Below, one piece after another: positions 33,394 through 44,563 of a stretch of 64,000 nt of DNA. The DNA comes from Rutstroemia sp. NJR-2017a BVV2. Its lineage: Eukaryota > Ascomycota > Leotiomycetes > Helotiales > Rutstroemiaceae. The stretch's first letter is position 1. Every line of letters starts with the position of its first letter. Where the stretch lies: contig NJPS01000004.1 of the NCBI GenBank assembly GCA_002946415.1, positions 67,001-131,000 on the forward strand, read 5' to 3'. A program made the translations under genes and the position numbers. The notes beneath the pieces were generated by a model, which worked only from the letters and a program-made list of their open reading frames with translations, was not told the DNA's origin and searched no databases.

Positions 33394-36300
33394 ATGAGTG
33401 AAAGCAGCACGTCGAGAATCCCATCGATGAAGGGGCGTTCGAGCTCGATGCTCACCCTGAATCGGTGGAAGAAGAACCGTACACAATCCGCGCAATCCGG
33501 AATAACCACAACTTCTGCCACCACGCGACCAACAACCGCGGCCAACTCCTGGACCGAATTACCTCAAGATGAACCATTCCAGAAGGCTGTGGAGGAAGCT
33601 GTTTATGCGGCACTCAATAGTGACGCATTCAGAAATGTCATTGCGTCACAAGTCGATCCCGTGATTATTGCACTCTCTCGACAACAGGAAAAGCTAAATG
33701 CATTGAAAGCCTCAAGTTTGAACCTAGAATCCTCGTTCGAGACAGCATTGGGTGCAGAAGGCACTAAATCTCACCTCGAACCAGTACTCACCAATCACCT
33801 CAAATCGGTCACTAAATTGATTGAAGGTATTCCCAACAATGGCGGTGACATTGAGAAAATTCAACAAACCCTCAAGGCAATGGATGAGAGGCTGAGCGGT
33901 ATTGAGGAGAAGATGTCGAGCATGGATGCAGAAATTGTCAATGCGGATTTAAGATCGGCAATTAGGTTCGGAGAATTATCCAATGAGCTTCAGGACCGCA
34001 ACAAGATGCTCGGAGACCGGCTGTGGTCCGTTGAGGGAGATCTAGGAAAGAAAATGGAAGGCCATCATCGACGATTGGTTGGGATGTTTGAGGAATTGGG
34101 CAAGTCTAACAGGAGCGTTATTCACAAGGTTTCCTCGTTGGATATGGATTCTAGTTCCTCGCAATCCAGTAAACTCGATGAGATGCTCAGCGAGAATTCT
34201 CAGATGGTCGAAAGAATCGAGAGTCTACGGAAAGGATTGTCTAAATTGGAGGAATCCCAGAAGAACATTCAAACCAGCGAGAAAGGTCTTGCCCGAAACA
34301 TTGAAGAAGTCAGAGATATTGTTTCTTCCCTCAACACATCATCTCTCGATGCTCAATCTAGGAGACTGGACGACATTGAGAGAAGCATCACCAACGTGCG
34401 CAAGGCGCTGGAGGCCCATGGCAACTTGGCGTCCGTTGATTCGAAGTTGTTGTCAACAAACACTTCTCGTTTGACCGACATCATCGCTCAAGTTACAAAG
34501 ATTGAGGAGATTGTTGAAGCAGTCAATGAGCACGTGTCTACTCCTGACCAGACCGTGGTTGCAAACTCTGAGAAATTGGACACGATGAAAGATACTCTGG
34601 AGAAAGTTGACCAATCCGTAAAGGCGTTCAATAGTACCCAGTTCGATACTCACCGAGACAAATTGAATTTCATAACCTCGATGATGACGAGCATCTCTGA
34701 GACAATGACCAACCAAGGTACTTCCCTCGATGATATCAGCAAGAAGATTTCGGGTCCATTGGATACCAGTGGCATCGAGACTATCACCGCCATATTGCAG
34801 GATATCAAGTCAACTTCCCAGCATGGAGTTGAATCTCACGCTTCCCTCCTCGCCTCCCAAACCACGAAGCTCGACGCAATTTCACACGACCTATCCCACT
34901 TCCACTCGACCGAAGAGGCAACATTGAAGACCATCACTATCAGTTTGGAGAGACTTGACAACGGAGCAGCCACTCAGCGTGATAGCATTAATTCGCACTT
35001 CGAGAAACTTGGTGCCACTGTCGCGCACGATGCCAAGAGTGATGAGATCATTCACCATCTTTTGGCAATGAAGGAATTCGTTGACGCCGAGAGGTCCGAC
35101 AACAGAAAGACTCAAATCCTTGAAGATCTTGCTGTGGTTAAAGGAAATGTCGACACAATCAAGGAGAACACTTCCTCTATTCCTGCAGTTCACGATGGCA
35201 TTCTCTCTGTCGACACCAAAGTCAAGACCAGTGAAGAATCCATCTCCAATGCCATCCAAAATCTCCAGACGGCACTTGGATCCGATATGAACGACAACAA
35301 ATCTTTCATCACTTCATTCCACGACATAGCTGCCGGGCTCGAGGATGAGATGAAGAGTCTTAGCTCAAGATTGGAAAGTACAACGAGTGACATGCAGTCC
35401 GTCATCAAGGGAATCGACTTTGGTACATCCCTGGACGCGCTGAGCAGAGATGTTCAGTCGACCTACAAAACATCCTTGGAGACCGCTGGCAACGTGGCCG
35501 CTCTTCCAGAAGCTTTTACTAACATCAAGTCTCACGTTACATCCGAGAGTGTTTCGGTCAATTCATCTCTTGATTCCGTCTCCAGGTTTGTCGCGTCTAT
35601 TGACGAAGCAATCAAAGAGACTGGAAGAGGAGTCCAAGGTAATACCGAAATGTTGACCAATATCAAGTCCAGCATCTCAACAAGTACCGATGACATCAGA
35701 TTCCTTCTAGATAAACAAGTTCCCCTCCTCCGCGATGATATCAAGGCCATCGATCTTACCGAGCTCGAATCCGCCGCTCACAAAAACCAGGCCTCCGTCG
35801 AATCCATTGAAAAGGCCGTACCCGAGATTATCAAGATCGCCAACGATCACGCATCGGCTCTAGGAAACCTCGACTACAAGATGAAGCATCTCATCGCCGG
35901 GGATATCGCAAAGATTGGAAGGGCAATTGAGGCCGTGGACCAAGCACTTTCAAAGGCCGCACTGGAGACCATTAGTGCTGTGGAAGGGAATGCTGCCAAG
36001 CTTTCAAACATCCGTGAGACGATTTTTGATACTTTTACTACCGTGGATATATTGACTCGTACTAACATTCCTGGCATCAGCTTCCATCTCGAGAGTATCG
36101 AGAAATTCCAAAGAGAGTCCGATTCTCAAGCCATGGAAACACTCCAAGCAAACGTCTCTGCCGCTGGATCCATCCGTCACGCCATTGAACATATGTCCAA
36201 CACGATAAACGATAATTTTGCCGGTATCAAGAACGAAATTGACTCCTCGACGAAACTGAACCTCTCTTCTATTCAATCGTTAAATTCGCATGTTACCAAC

Positions 36301-36861
36301 CTGGATACAACAATCAACCAAACCACCACAGCCGTAAGAGTCAATGCAGCCGCTCTTTCGCGAATCGACAAAGATGTTTTAGAAACCGGAGCCCAAGTTA
36401 AAGCTGTCGTCCTCGAGGGAATTAAACGTCTCAGTAAAGAACTTGATAGAGCACTTTCTCAACTGGACGAATCATCCCATGATAACGGCACACGCATTAG
36501 AGGAATCTCCGATTTCGCTTTTCCAAAGATCGAAAATGAAATGAAGGGCATTCAAACGAATCTCGAAAGACTACTCCATAGTAATGTAGATGGTCTCGGG
36601 AAAACGAGAGATGCTCTGGAAGTAATTGGATCTAGGATTGTCGGAACTTCTAGGAAATTTGACGATTTAGTTGATGCTGTAAGGGCAGGAGACGATGTGG
36701 GGGACCATATGTCCCATAGCAAGGCTTTGGCTGGTGGAAACGGAAAGGTGCCTGGTGAGCATCGAATTCTTGCGACGAAAAGATCAAGAGCAGGAAGCCA
36801 TGGTAGCAGTTCAAAAGATGAACCTAGCTTAAGCGCGTTAAAGGATTCCAGTCGTTCTTGA
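33394..36861 (+). CDS. Large coiled-coil protein, 1155 residues, function unknown
   Basis: One uninterrupted frame of 1155 residues; family not recognised. Residues 1-50 are Ser/Thr/Arg-rich and basic (RIPSMKGRSSSMLTLNRWKK). Residues 62-115 form a more compact segment (FQKAVEEAVYAALNSDAF). From about 115 to 1080 it is nearly continuous amphipathic helix with repeated patterns such as LDxIS, LSRDVQS and IxxSIS, rich in Ser, Asp, Glu, Lys and Ile and almost free of Cys, Pro and Trp. The tail is basic and Ser-rich (ATKRSRAGSHGSSSKDEP). No signal peptide or membrane helix is seen, so a cytosolic or nuclear scaffold or filament is inferred. The alternating pattern resembles chemoreceptor-signalling or tropomyosin-like rods only in general form. 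The start at 33394 is the first ATG of the frame. Confidence 0.75.
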   Translation: MSESSTSRIPSMKGRSSSMLTLNRWKKNRTQSAQSGITTTSATTRPTTAANSWTELPQDEPFQKAVEEAVYAALNSDAFRNVIASQVDPVIIALSRQQEKLNALKASSLNLESSFETALGAEGTKSHLEPVLTNHLKSVTKLIEGIPNNGGDIEKIQQTLKAMDERLSGIEEKMSSMDAEIVNADLRSAIRFGELSNELQDRNKMLGDRLWSVEGDLGKKMEGHHRRLVGMFEELGKSNRSVIHKVSSLDMDSSSSQSSKLDEMLSENSQMVERIESLRKGLSKLEESQKNIQTSEKGLARNIEEVRDIVSSLNTSSLDAQSRRLDDIERSITNVRKALEAHGNLASVDSKLLSTNTSRLTDIIAQVTKIEEIVEAVNEHVSTPDQTVVANSEKLDTMKDTLEKVDQSVKAFNSTQFDTHRDKLNFITSMMTSISETMTNQGTSLDDISKKISGPLDTSGIETITAILQDIKSTSQHGVESHASLLASQTTKLDAISHDLSHFHSTEEATLKTITISLERLDNGAATQRDSINSHFEKLGATVAHDAKSDEIIHHLLAMKEFVDAERSDNRKTQILEDLAVVKGNVDTIKENTSSIPAVHDGILSVDTKVKTSEESISNAIQNLQTALGSDMNDNKSFITSFHDIAAGLEDEMKSLSSRLESTTSDMQSVIKGIDFGTSLDALSRDVQSTYKTSLETAGNVAALPEAFTNIKSHVTSESVSVNSSLDSVSRFVASIDEAIKETGRGVQGNTEMLTNIKSSISTSTDDIRFLLDKQVPLLRDDIKAIDLTELESAAHKNQASVESIEKAVPEIIKIANDHASALGNLDYKMKHLIAGDIAKIGRAIEAVDQALSKAALETISAVEGNAAKLSNIRETIFDTFTTVDILTRTNIPGISFHLESIEKFQRESDSQAMETLQANVSAAGSIRHAIEHMSNTINDNFAGIKNEIDSSTKLNLSSIQSLNSHVTNLDTTINQTTTAVRVNAAALSRIDKDVLETGAQVKAVVLEGIKRLSKELDRALSQLDESSHDNGTRIRGISDFAFPKIENEMKGIQTNLERLLHSNVDGLGKTRDALEVIGSRIVGTSRKFDDLVDAVRAGDDVGDHMSHSKALAGGNGKVPGEHRILATKRSRAGSHGSSSKDEPSLSALKDSSRS

Positions 36862-38283
36862 TGTTTTTTTTCCTTGTGTGTTTACATTTTCTTTTGTTGG
36901 TTTTTTCCTTTGTTAGCATTTACGCCGGCATGAGCATGAGGAGTTTTGGGAGATACGCATGATCAGATGATATGTGCTATGAAGAATTTAGCTTATTACG
37001 ATGTTATGGAGGGTATATTGATGAGGGATGAATTATGGTCGAGAATGCATAGATAGTTTTACACTTTACATATATATACCAATTTGCATGAGTTTACCTT
37101 TGGTACATCTTGGCGGCTAACTTTACATTTGATATTGAATTATTTTGGACCCCAATTGAAAGCAGCTCATCGGCATGGATTTTATAAATCGTGGAGGATA
37201 TGGACTTGTATGTAGGCAGAAGAGGAAGCACTGGGTTACGCAACTATAGGGACGACGAACGAGTACTTTTATTCAGGAACGGGCTGTTGGCGAAGGTAAA
37301 GTTAATAAATAGGAAATCATGGGAGATCATCAAGAACTACCCCACTGGCAGGTGGTAAACGAAGCAATTAATTGTAAAACAGGACATGCTCGACATCACT
37401 TCGCTCCGTAGTAATGAACTTGTATTTTGTGGAAAGCATTTTTTGCGCTCCACCATTTTCATCATTGGCGTCAAGTGAGACGGGTCGACGCGCGGTAGAA
37501 TCCTTCAGCTCGGGTTGTCTGCCGCGGATCTCGTAGGTAATGTGGTGAAACCATCGAGACTGCCATAGTTGGAGTTGCTGATTTATTCGTTGAGCGTTAT
37601 CTTCAGCACTGGAATCGTGTAAGGCCCTACACTACGTCTACAAATATATCTTCGCCGCAAGCCTATAACTTCCTGCTAGTTACGCAGCCATCGGAACTTG
37701 CTTCAATGCAGTGGATACGGCATGAACGGATCGATACAAATATTTCTAGAAAAGTATTTGATTCAAGGAATAACTCCATATTTGTAACATTGACAATGAT
37801 TGGTTCTAGGGTCCCCCTGAACGCATAGCCGTTACAGAACAAGCAATTGTCCATGTGCCAAACCGCACCAACGAATCAGATGATTAGTTCGGAAATCTTT
37901 AGCAAATTTAGATGGATCTTATTCGTTTCCCCTTGACGAGTATTCGGAAGAATCTTCAGTACTTAATACTAGTACACGTACTTGGCCTACGCATCTCTCC
38001 ATGATGTCTCCCCTCAGCTACCTTTCTCGTCCACGTTAGGGTCTTGGCACAATGGAGAACTTCATCTCCATGAGAGACGGGAGCTTCTCCTATATCTTCT
38101 ATCTCGCCCACTAAGTAAAACAGGGGGTCCAGAACATACGCGTTTTCTATGGAGCTTCCTCTATTGCCTCCCGAGGCCAATTCCTCCATAATACCATAAT
38201 ATTAACATAGCGTGCACTTTTTCAATCACGAAAGTTTATTGACCGATGTCACCATCGTTTACTTGTCCTGCTCATCCCGTACA
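36862..38283. other. 1.4-kb intergenic interval
   Basis: No supported gene. ORFs at 37663-37854 and 37956-38191 are unrecognised. The right end is upstream of the arylsulfotransferase gene, whose frame is open from 38212. Confidence 0.5.
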
Positions 38284-40046
38284 ATGCCTCCATTGGGTTT
38301 CCTCCTCCCGCTATCCCTCGTGCTTCTCTCCGTCCAGCACGCCCATGCAGACCTGCCGTGGATTACCGATTACGATGCCTTCAATGCCGGCGTTTACGGG
38401 GAATGGCCTACCCAGCGATACTATTCGTCCGATCTCATATCCCCGCACTTTTTGGTCAATACATGGAACCAGAGTGCGATGAGCAATAGGTCGCATATAT
38501 TTATGGCGCCGAGCTTGGGTGGACAGGGAGCTACGCCGTTTATCTTCTCAAGCAAAGATCTGAGTTTGGTGTACGCGGATCCGCGGTGGAATGGAGGCTC
38601 GGATACGAAGTTACAGTTCTTTGACGGGAAGCCGTATATCAGTTTTTGGTCGGGTGTCGACTTTCATGGTCATGGAACGGGGGGTGGGGTAATGCTTAAT
38701 AGCTCCTATGGCATGGAGTATAACCTTACGGTCAATGGGATTGCTGGTGGTGCGGATAGCCATGAGTTTCAACTTACTGATGATGGGGGTGCTCTGATCA
38801 ACAACTATCATACGATGGTCGCTGACGTTTCGTCTGTGGGAGGACCAAATGGTGGGAAAGTTCTGACAGGTTCCTTCCAGGAAATTGATATCAAGACTGG
38901 ATGGGTACGGTTCCAATGGAACGCTCTCGACCATTTCGAAGTGGCTGAATCCAAAAGCGGTTATTCCGACAACGAATGGGGATGGGATTGGTTCCACATG
39001 AACAGCATTCAAAAAACTCTTGAGGGGAATTACCTCATCTCATCTCGTCATCTGTGTATGATAGCCCTCATCAACGGCACAGACGGGAATAAGATCTGGC
39101 AGATTGGAGGAGTGAAGAATGACTTTACGGACCTGAGTGAGGGAAGAGCAACGAATTTCGCGTTCCAACACAATGCGCGATTCATGGACGCTAACCTCAC
39201 CGAAATCACACTGTTCGACAATCAAGCCACGTGGACGACTTCCCCGACTCCTGCTTGCGACAAAGAATGCTCCCGAGGGCTGAGGTTGAAGATCGATACA
39301 GCAACGATGACGGTGCGAGTTTTGAACGAGTTCTATCACCCGAAGAGTGTTCAAGCATGGGCAGAAGGCGGAATCCAGGCATTGGAAGGGGGGAATTTCA
39401 TGGTAGGATTCGGTGTTGTGCCTACTTTTATGGAATACACCGAAACCGGTGAAGTGGCAATGGAAGTGCAAACCAGACCTTGGTCTGTCACTTCGGGCAG
39501 AGGGACAGATTTGTATCGGGTTTACAAGTTCGATTGGGAGGCGCAACCCCCGTGGAAACCAAGCTTGGTCGAAGTTAAGCAGTCGCTGTATGTTAGCTGG
39601 AATGGGGCTACGGAGGTGGAGAAATGGGCGCTGGTTAGTAGCTGAATGATGGTCGGTGAGAATCGATGCACTTGCTAATGATAAATAAATAGTATGGAGG
39701 TACATCACCAGATAACCTCAAACGCCTCGGTGTGTACGCAAAGATGGGCTTCGAGACAGCCATAAGACCATTCAATTCATCCAACTTCTACCAAGTCGCC
39801 GCCTTGGACGGTAATGGGAAGACGCTGGATGCTTCGGAGATCCTCGAGATGTACCAACTTCCCTGTCCGGTGAAGTTTGACATCAAAGACCCGGTCTTGG
39901 TCGGTATCAGGGCGTTCCCGTTTGCGTGGGCTGCGGTGATGATTATTTATATGGCGACGACGAACGGCTATATTAGACTGCCGAGGAGGCGGTCGAGAGC
40001 AACGTCGGTGGGTGAGGATGGGAGTAAATCGAAATTGCTTCCTTGA
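38284..40046 (+). CDS. Arylsulfotransferase-family secretory/membrane protein
   Basis: Two exons, 38284-39633 and 39693-40046 (59-nt intron, donor GTTAGT, branch GCTAAT), give 567 residues. The start at 38284 gives a signal peptide (MPPLGFLLPLSLVLLSVQ); an ATG at 38212 would place 24 residues before it. The body shows the fungal arylsulfotransferase (ASST) beta-propeller signature: SHEFQLTDDGGALINNYH, EWGWDWFHMNSIQKTLEGNY, SSRHLCMIALINGTDG, FAFQHNARFM and RGTDLYRVYKFDW. Bacterial ASST moves sulfate between phenols; activity of the fungal proteins is not established. Several N-glycosylation sequons are present. A C-terminal hydrophobic helix (AFPFAWAAVMIIYMAT) with a basic tail suggests a type I membrane protein. 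The join WAL|YGGTSPDN keeps the conserved tail. Confidence 0.83.
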
Positions 40047-42779
40047 TTCTGCTCGTGATGGAGTTTGGGGCTTGGGTTTGTGGTGCATTGGGGGCGTTTG
40101 GAGCGTATAGATATCCATTTGGTGATTGGCGTTAGGAAACGGATTATTGTCGTATCATACCATAGTATTATGAATTGAAGTAACTATTCAGTATTTGTAT
40201 CGCAGTGTTGAGACCTGTGCCTGGTCGTTTCCTGTCGGTCCGGACCGCTAGAAAGTGTTGGTAAATATCCACGATGCAAAGTCCAAGTAGCCGCGCTTCC
40301 CAATATTCCGTCCATTCCACCACCATTTCCTAGGACAAATAGAGCGCCCATTGCCTTAATCTACAAAGTAGTATCTGACACTCACTTCGTACGAGTACAA
40401 GCGCGAAATGAGATTGCCGGGAGCCCACTCTTCCTTACTTGGAATCGCTTAACTCTACCAGGGCGCTTTCTTTGCGCAATTGTCTCGAAAAATCACGCAA
40501 GAAGCCATCGTTAAAGACGACAATCCTACTCCGAAAACTTCTACCAAATACAATATCGCACCCGAGGGACTGGCGTCAACAAATTTTTTATTGTCGAGAA
40601 TCCCATCCGCAATGCGAAGATATCATCTTTTCTGCGACACCAGTTTGCGGTTATGAGTCTGCGGAATGGAGGACGGTTTGCTGGCGGTTGGATCTAGGGA
40701 TAAGGGAAAGAATTGATTGGGGACCGGGACAGGCCTTTGAGAAACAGATACAGCAATTGATCTATAGATCGCTTTGGGTGACGGGGCCGTTCCGGATACA
40801 ATCTCAACGTCGTTACTCACGAATCCGCGATGTATTGCGAATCCGCATTTAAGCTGCGAACATCGAGCTAGGACAGGCCGCCGACCAACGGGATAACAGT
40901 TCGAGCTTATGGATACTTCCCCTCTGCCGGATATTGGAAGTCTCTCTGGACAGAACAACCAAACATACCTTCCTATCGTCGACGAATATGGCTGGTCGTG
41001 GAGGAGATTCATACAGGCGCTGGTAGCTCGGCCAAGTACAGAGCAACGGATTTCCGCATTCAAAGAAACCCAACGAGTACCCGGCCGGCATGTTCGAAAA
41101 AATAAACGTATCTAATAGATAACACCAAGCCGCCATTCCCCTCAAAGATACAAAATTCTCGCAGATGCAATGTGGCGCGATATTCTTCTTCTCCTTCCCC
41201 GATCCCATCTGGAGAGAATAATGAGGGGTAGGAAATCAAGCCAAAACGGTTGACGCGGAACACAACCCACGGAATCCATAACAGCAGTGCCGCGAAAAGC
41301 TAAACGCACAGTCGAAGGCCTGTGGAGTATAGTCAGCACCTTCTTCCTCGACGCCCCGGAAATTTCGAAACCTTCAAGGGCCAAAGAGCGCGATATACGA
41401 CGAATGAAAGGATACGAGAGGACACGGGAAAGTCGAAGCATAGCTGGGAACTGCCGCTTTTGGAATGTTTTGAAGCAAGCGGAAGCAGATGGGCTACGAG
41501 CTACATCACACCATAAGGAACAAAAAGTTCGAAGGTCATCGGGAAATATGACCAGCTGTGCCGCTTTCCAACGAAGGGGCTCATCCACGCGGGCTTTTAG
41601 GTACGTCCCGGCTGCGACTTGTGCATTTAACTGTGCCCCCCGAATGATTCCAGTCCAGGCCAAACGGCTGATCACAGGATTGAACTCGATATGAGATATT
41701 CCTGCCCGCAGTATGTTTTACAAAATCTGTGATAAATTTGGTAGGCAGGCAAACAACAGTACTCAGCTTCCAAGGATTTATGGCTGTCTATAACCAAGTC
41801 CTGATTTCGCACCACTTATTTGTGGAAGGTTATCCTAGGATTATGTTCATCATTCATTGTTATGCTTGGATTTACCAAGGCATATTTTAAGCCGATTGGA
41901 TAGCAGGATCTAAAAGCTCGACCACCTCGTGGTCTTAAAGGAATGTTTCTGCTGGGAAGTTTACTCCGCCTTAACTTGTCAGCCGATCTGACCAACGTAT
42001 CGTCTTACCACCTTCGGGTCTGTCTCGACGCCGTCGTGCCATGCATTACCTTCTAGCGGCTCGGCATTGAAATAAGATGGTGCATAGCAGGAATTCGAGA
42101 GCACATAGATGTTGGTGCAATAATTGGATCAGCCTCACCCCCTTGTACTGACACCACTATCGATGTGCAAACTCCGTTGACCATCATATTACGCTTGGGG
42201 AGTGATTGATCAAGCAAAGTAAGGATCTGGAGGACCTCCAGAACATGGTGACAAAGGTCGTTGGAACTAATGGATCTTAAAGAAGGCGCTGAGGCAGGAG
42301 TTGAAACTTGTAAGTATTCTACTTTCTTCACCTTTCATGTATATCTTCCTTCTCAATATTTGAGATGGTGTTGGTTTGCACTATACACACAAGAGTCTGT
42401 TGAGAAGGGCATGATTTGAAGGCTCAGAACACCTGAGGTCACTGCGCCTAAGCTGATCTACCGCAATCCCAGGGTAGATTGAAGAGCATCACAGGAATTG
42501 ATTTACGAGCATAAGCGGTGAGATTGTTTTAAGCTATGCCCGGGCCCAGGCAGTATCTTGGTATTTTGTTAAAAGAAGGACTAAAAATGTAGGTGTACAG
42601 AAAGTGTGAAACGAAAACAGGAAAAACATAGTGCGGTTCCTCCTCTCCAAACGTTCGGGTTATGCTTGTGCTCGATCTCTTCTACTCAAGAGAAACAGGG
42701 AAAGGACGAAATTGTCGGTCAAAGTATCCGTGAAGCCTCACTTCCCTGGCCCGCGAGTGTGAAGAGCCATGTTCATAAC
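40047..42779. other. 2.7-kb interval with unassigned ORFs
   Basis: No gene I can support. Overlapping ORFs of 103-177 codons lie on both strands between 40,439 and 41,694 (40439-40852 plus, 40623-41063 minus, 41142-41675 minus, 41287-41694 plus). None has a recognisable domain, and reading on across them meets stops in every frame. It may be decayed coding DNA. A further ORF at 42053-42331 (minus) is equally unassigned. Confidence 0.4.
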
Positions 42780-43178
42780 CTAAATCCACACACATCCTGA
42801 TCCCTCTTGGCCACAGACCATCTGTACATGAAAGAAGTTCTATCAGCAGTGTTCTTCATAGTTTCTTCAGGAGAAATTGAGTGGCATTTTGTTCATGGGA
42901 AGGTGAATAGCTGTAGGAAACGACCGAGAGGAGAGCAGACTTACGACATTGGGTGATCCACCGGGGCATGACCAGAGATCACATCTCTCTACCTGACCTT
43001 GGCAGCGACAGTTGGTTTGTCCAACGACACTACCACCGTTGCAGGCAGGCAAGATTTGGCCGCAGTTGACGCGTGCCTCGAGCTGTCCGGGCTCAGCCTC
43101 ACGGGCTTCGAAGCTGTTGGGCATAGCGATCACGCTAGTGGCGAGGAGTGCAAAGACTGGGATAGATAGGAATTGCAT
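42780..43178 (-). CDS. Small secreted cysteine-rich protein (effector-like)
   Basis: Two exons, 43178-42945 and 42821-42780 (123-nt intron, donor GTAAGT, acceptor TGTACAG), give 91 residues. A signal peptide is clear at 1-19 (MQFLSIPVFALLATSVIAM), followed by a short propeptide-like stretch (NSFEAREAEPGQLEAR) and a compact domain with NCGQ, PACN, NCRC, RCDLWSCPGG. Exon 2 adds VCGQEGSGCVWI, raising the mature domain to eight Cys, an even number; without it the frame reads into low-quality sequence. The CDLW(S/A)CPGG...GCVW pattern resembles small secreted proteins of plant-associated leotiomycetes and dothideomycetes as I remember them, but no function is known. Candidate effector or surface protein; this is inference. 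Confidence 0.75.
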
Positions 43179-44563
43179 TTTGAAAGAGTTTGTTGTGTGG
43201 TTGGTGACGGTTGAGGTCTGGTAGCCGAAGTGTTCTTTGTTTGAGTAAAGATGAGTGAGGAAGTTGATGATGGAGATGAGAGATGAGAGGTTTGATCTGA
43301 GAGGTTTATATAGATTTCTTCTCCCCTCACAGCCCTCATCGTCTCCTTCAGCTGAACAACTTCCTGAAGCCTTGGCAGGTAGGAGGACTTCTCACCGGTC
43401 GATCTTTACGTTTGGTATTCATGGGTTCACTCACCGGAACCTGGATAGTGATCAGCTTGATGTTACAACTCAGCCAGTGAACCTACAGTATTCACATGGT
43501 TAAACTCTCTATACATGAGAGTTATATTTCGTATTGCCTTCGTGGTCTGCGTTGTTTTCACGTACAGGAGTACATCGCTTCAAATAGTGGTCTTGGCTGC
43601 TTATGCCCTACAGAAAAGAAGTGAGGAGAACTTATCCGAGTTCCGAGCATGTAAGATTAAACTCCTCTGCTATTGCCTGGGTATGGCTGCTGTGAAACTC
43701 TTCCAGCTAAGGTTGACTTCGTTTTACCTGAAGTGATTAGTGTTCACCAAAGAAGGCATCTTGCATCCGAGGAAAGTGACTGCAAACTTCATGAGTCTCT
43801 TGAAGTCCTCGTGTTGCATACAAACGAATCTAAACTCCAAGGGGCAAGCCGAAGCTCCGAACTCCTCTCGAGCTTTCTTGTAACCGAACCTTGATTAGCT
43901 GGAAAGTTTAACCCTTAGCGGAAAACTTTCCGCTGCACTCTAATACAACGTACGTTCTAAGAAACCAACAACTTCAGCAGAATTAAAGAATGGCCTGAGA
44001 CGTGCCTATTGACCTTCTAATTCGAGTAAGCCCATCATCTTCACGTGCGGCTTACCGGTAAGAATTGAGAATGATACGTCACTGCACAGGCAGCCCCTAT
44101 ACATTATGTAATTTTGGTAAGCTCAACATCGGCAGTTGAATTTTGCATGAGATCCTCTTTCTAAAATATCTGAACGAAGGCCTAATTTAATACCAAATAT
44201 ATCTCGATCTACTACAGTAGTCTGAAGAGGAAACCAGGAAGCCTACTTGTATCATGAGAGATTGCAAAGTGAGCATTGTAGAATACCTAGGAGCGAGAGA
44301 AGCAAGGGGGTCACACAACAAACTGAACGCGGGGAAATAAGATCTGACATAAAATAAGATAGATATATAATTTTTTAAACAAGAAGATTAACTTGATCAT
44401 CTAAGAATGACTTGAGAGATGATACACTCAATAAAGAGAATCGAAAATCAACTAATTACAAAAGAAACCGTAGAATATACATCTCGAAGTCGGGCTGTTC
44501 TGCAAGCTGCTACATGGGGACGTGCAGTTCACCACCACTTTCATCACCCCAATTCAAACACGT
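43179..44563. other. 1.4-kb intergenic interval
   Basis: No supported gene. It includes the promoter of the small secreted protein on its left. ORFs at 43255-43503, 43515-43736 and 43673-43894 (plus) have no recognisable domain. The right part (about 44,150-44,480) is AT-rich. Confidence 0.5.
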
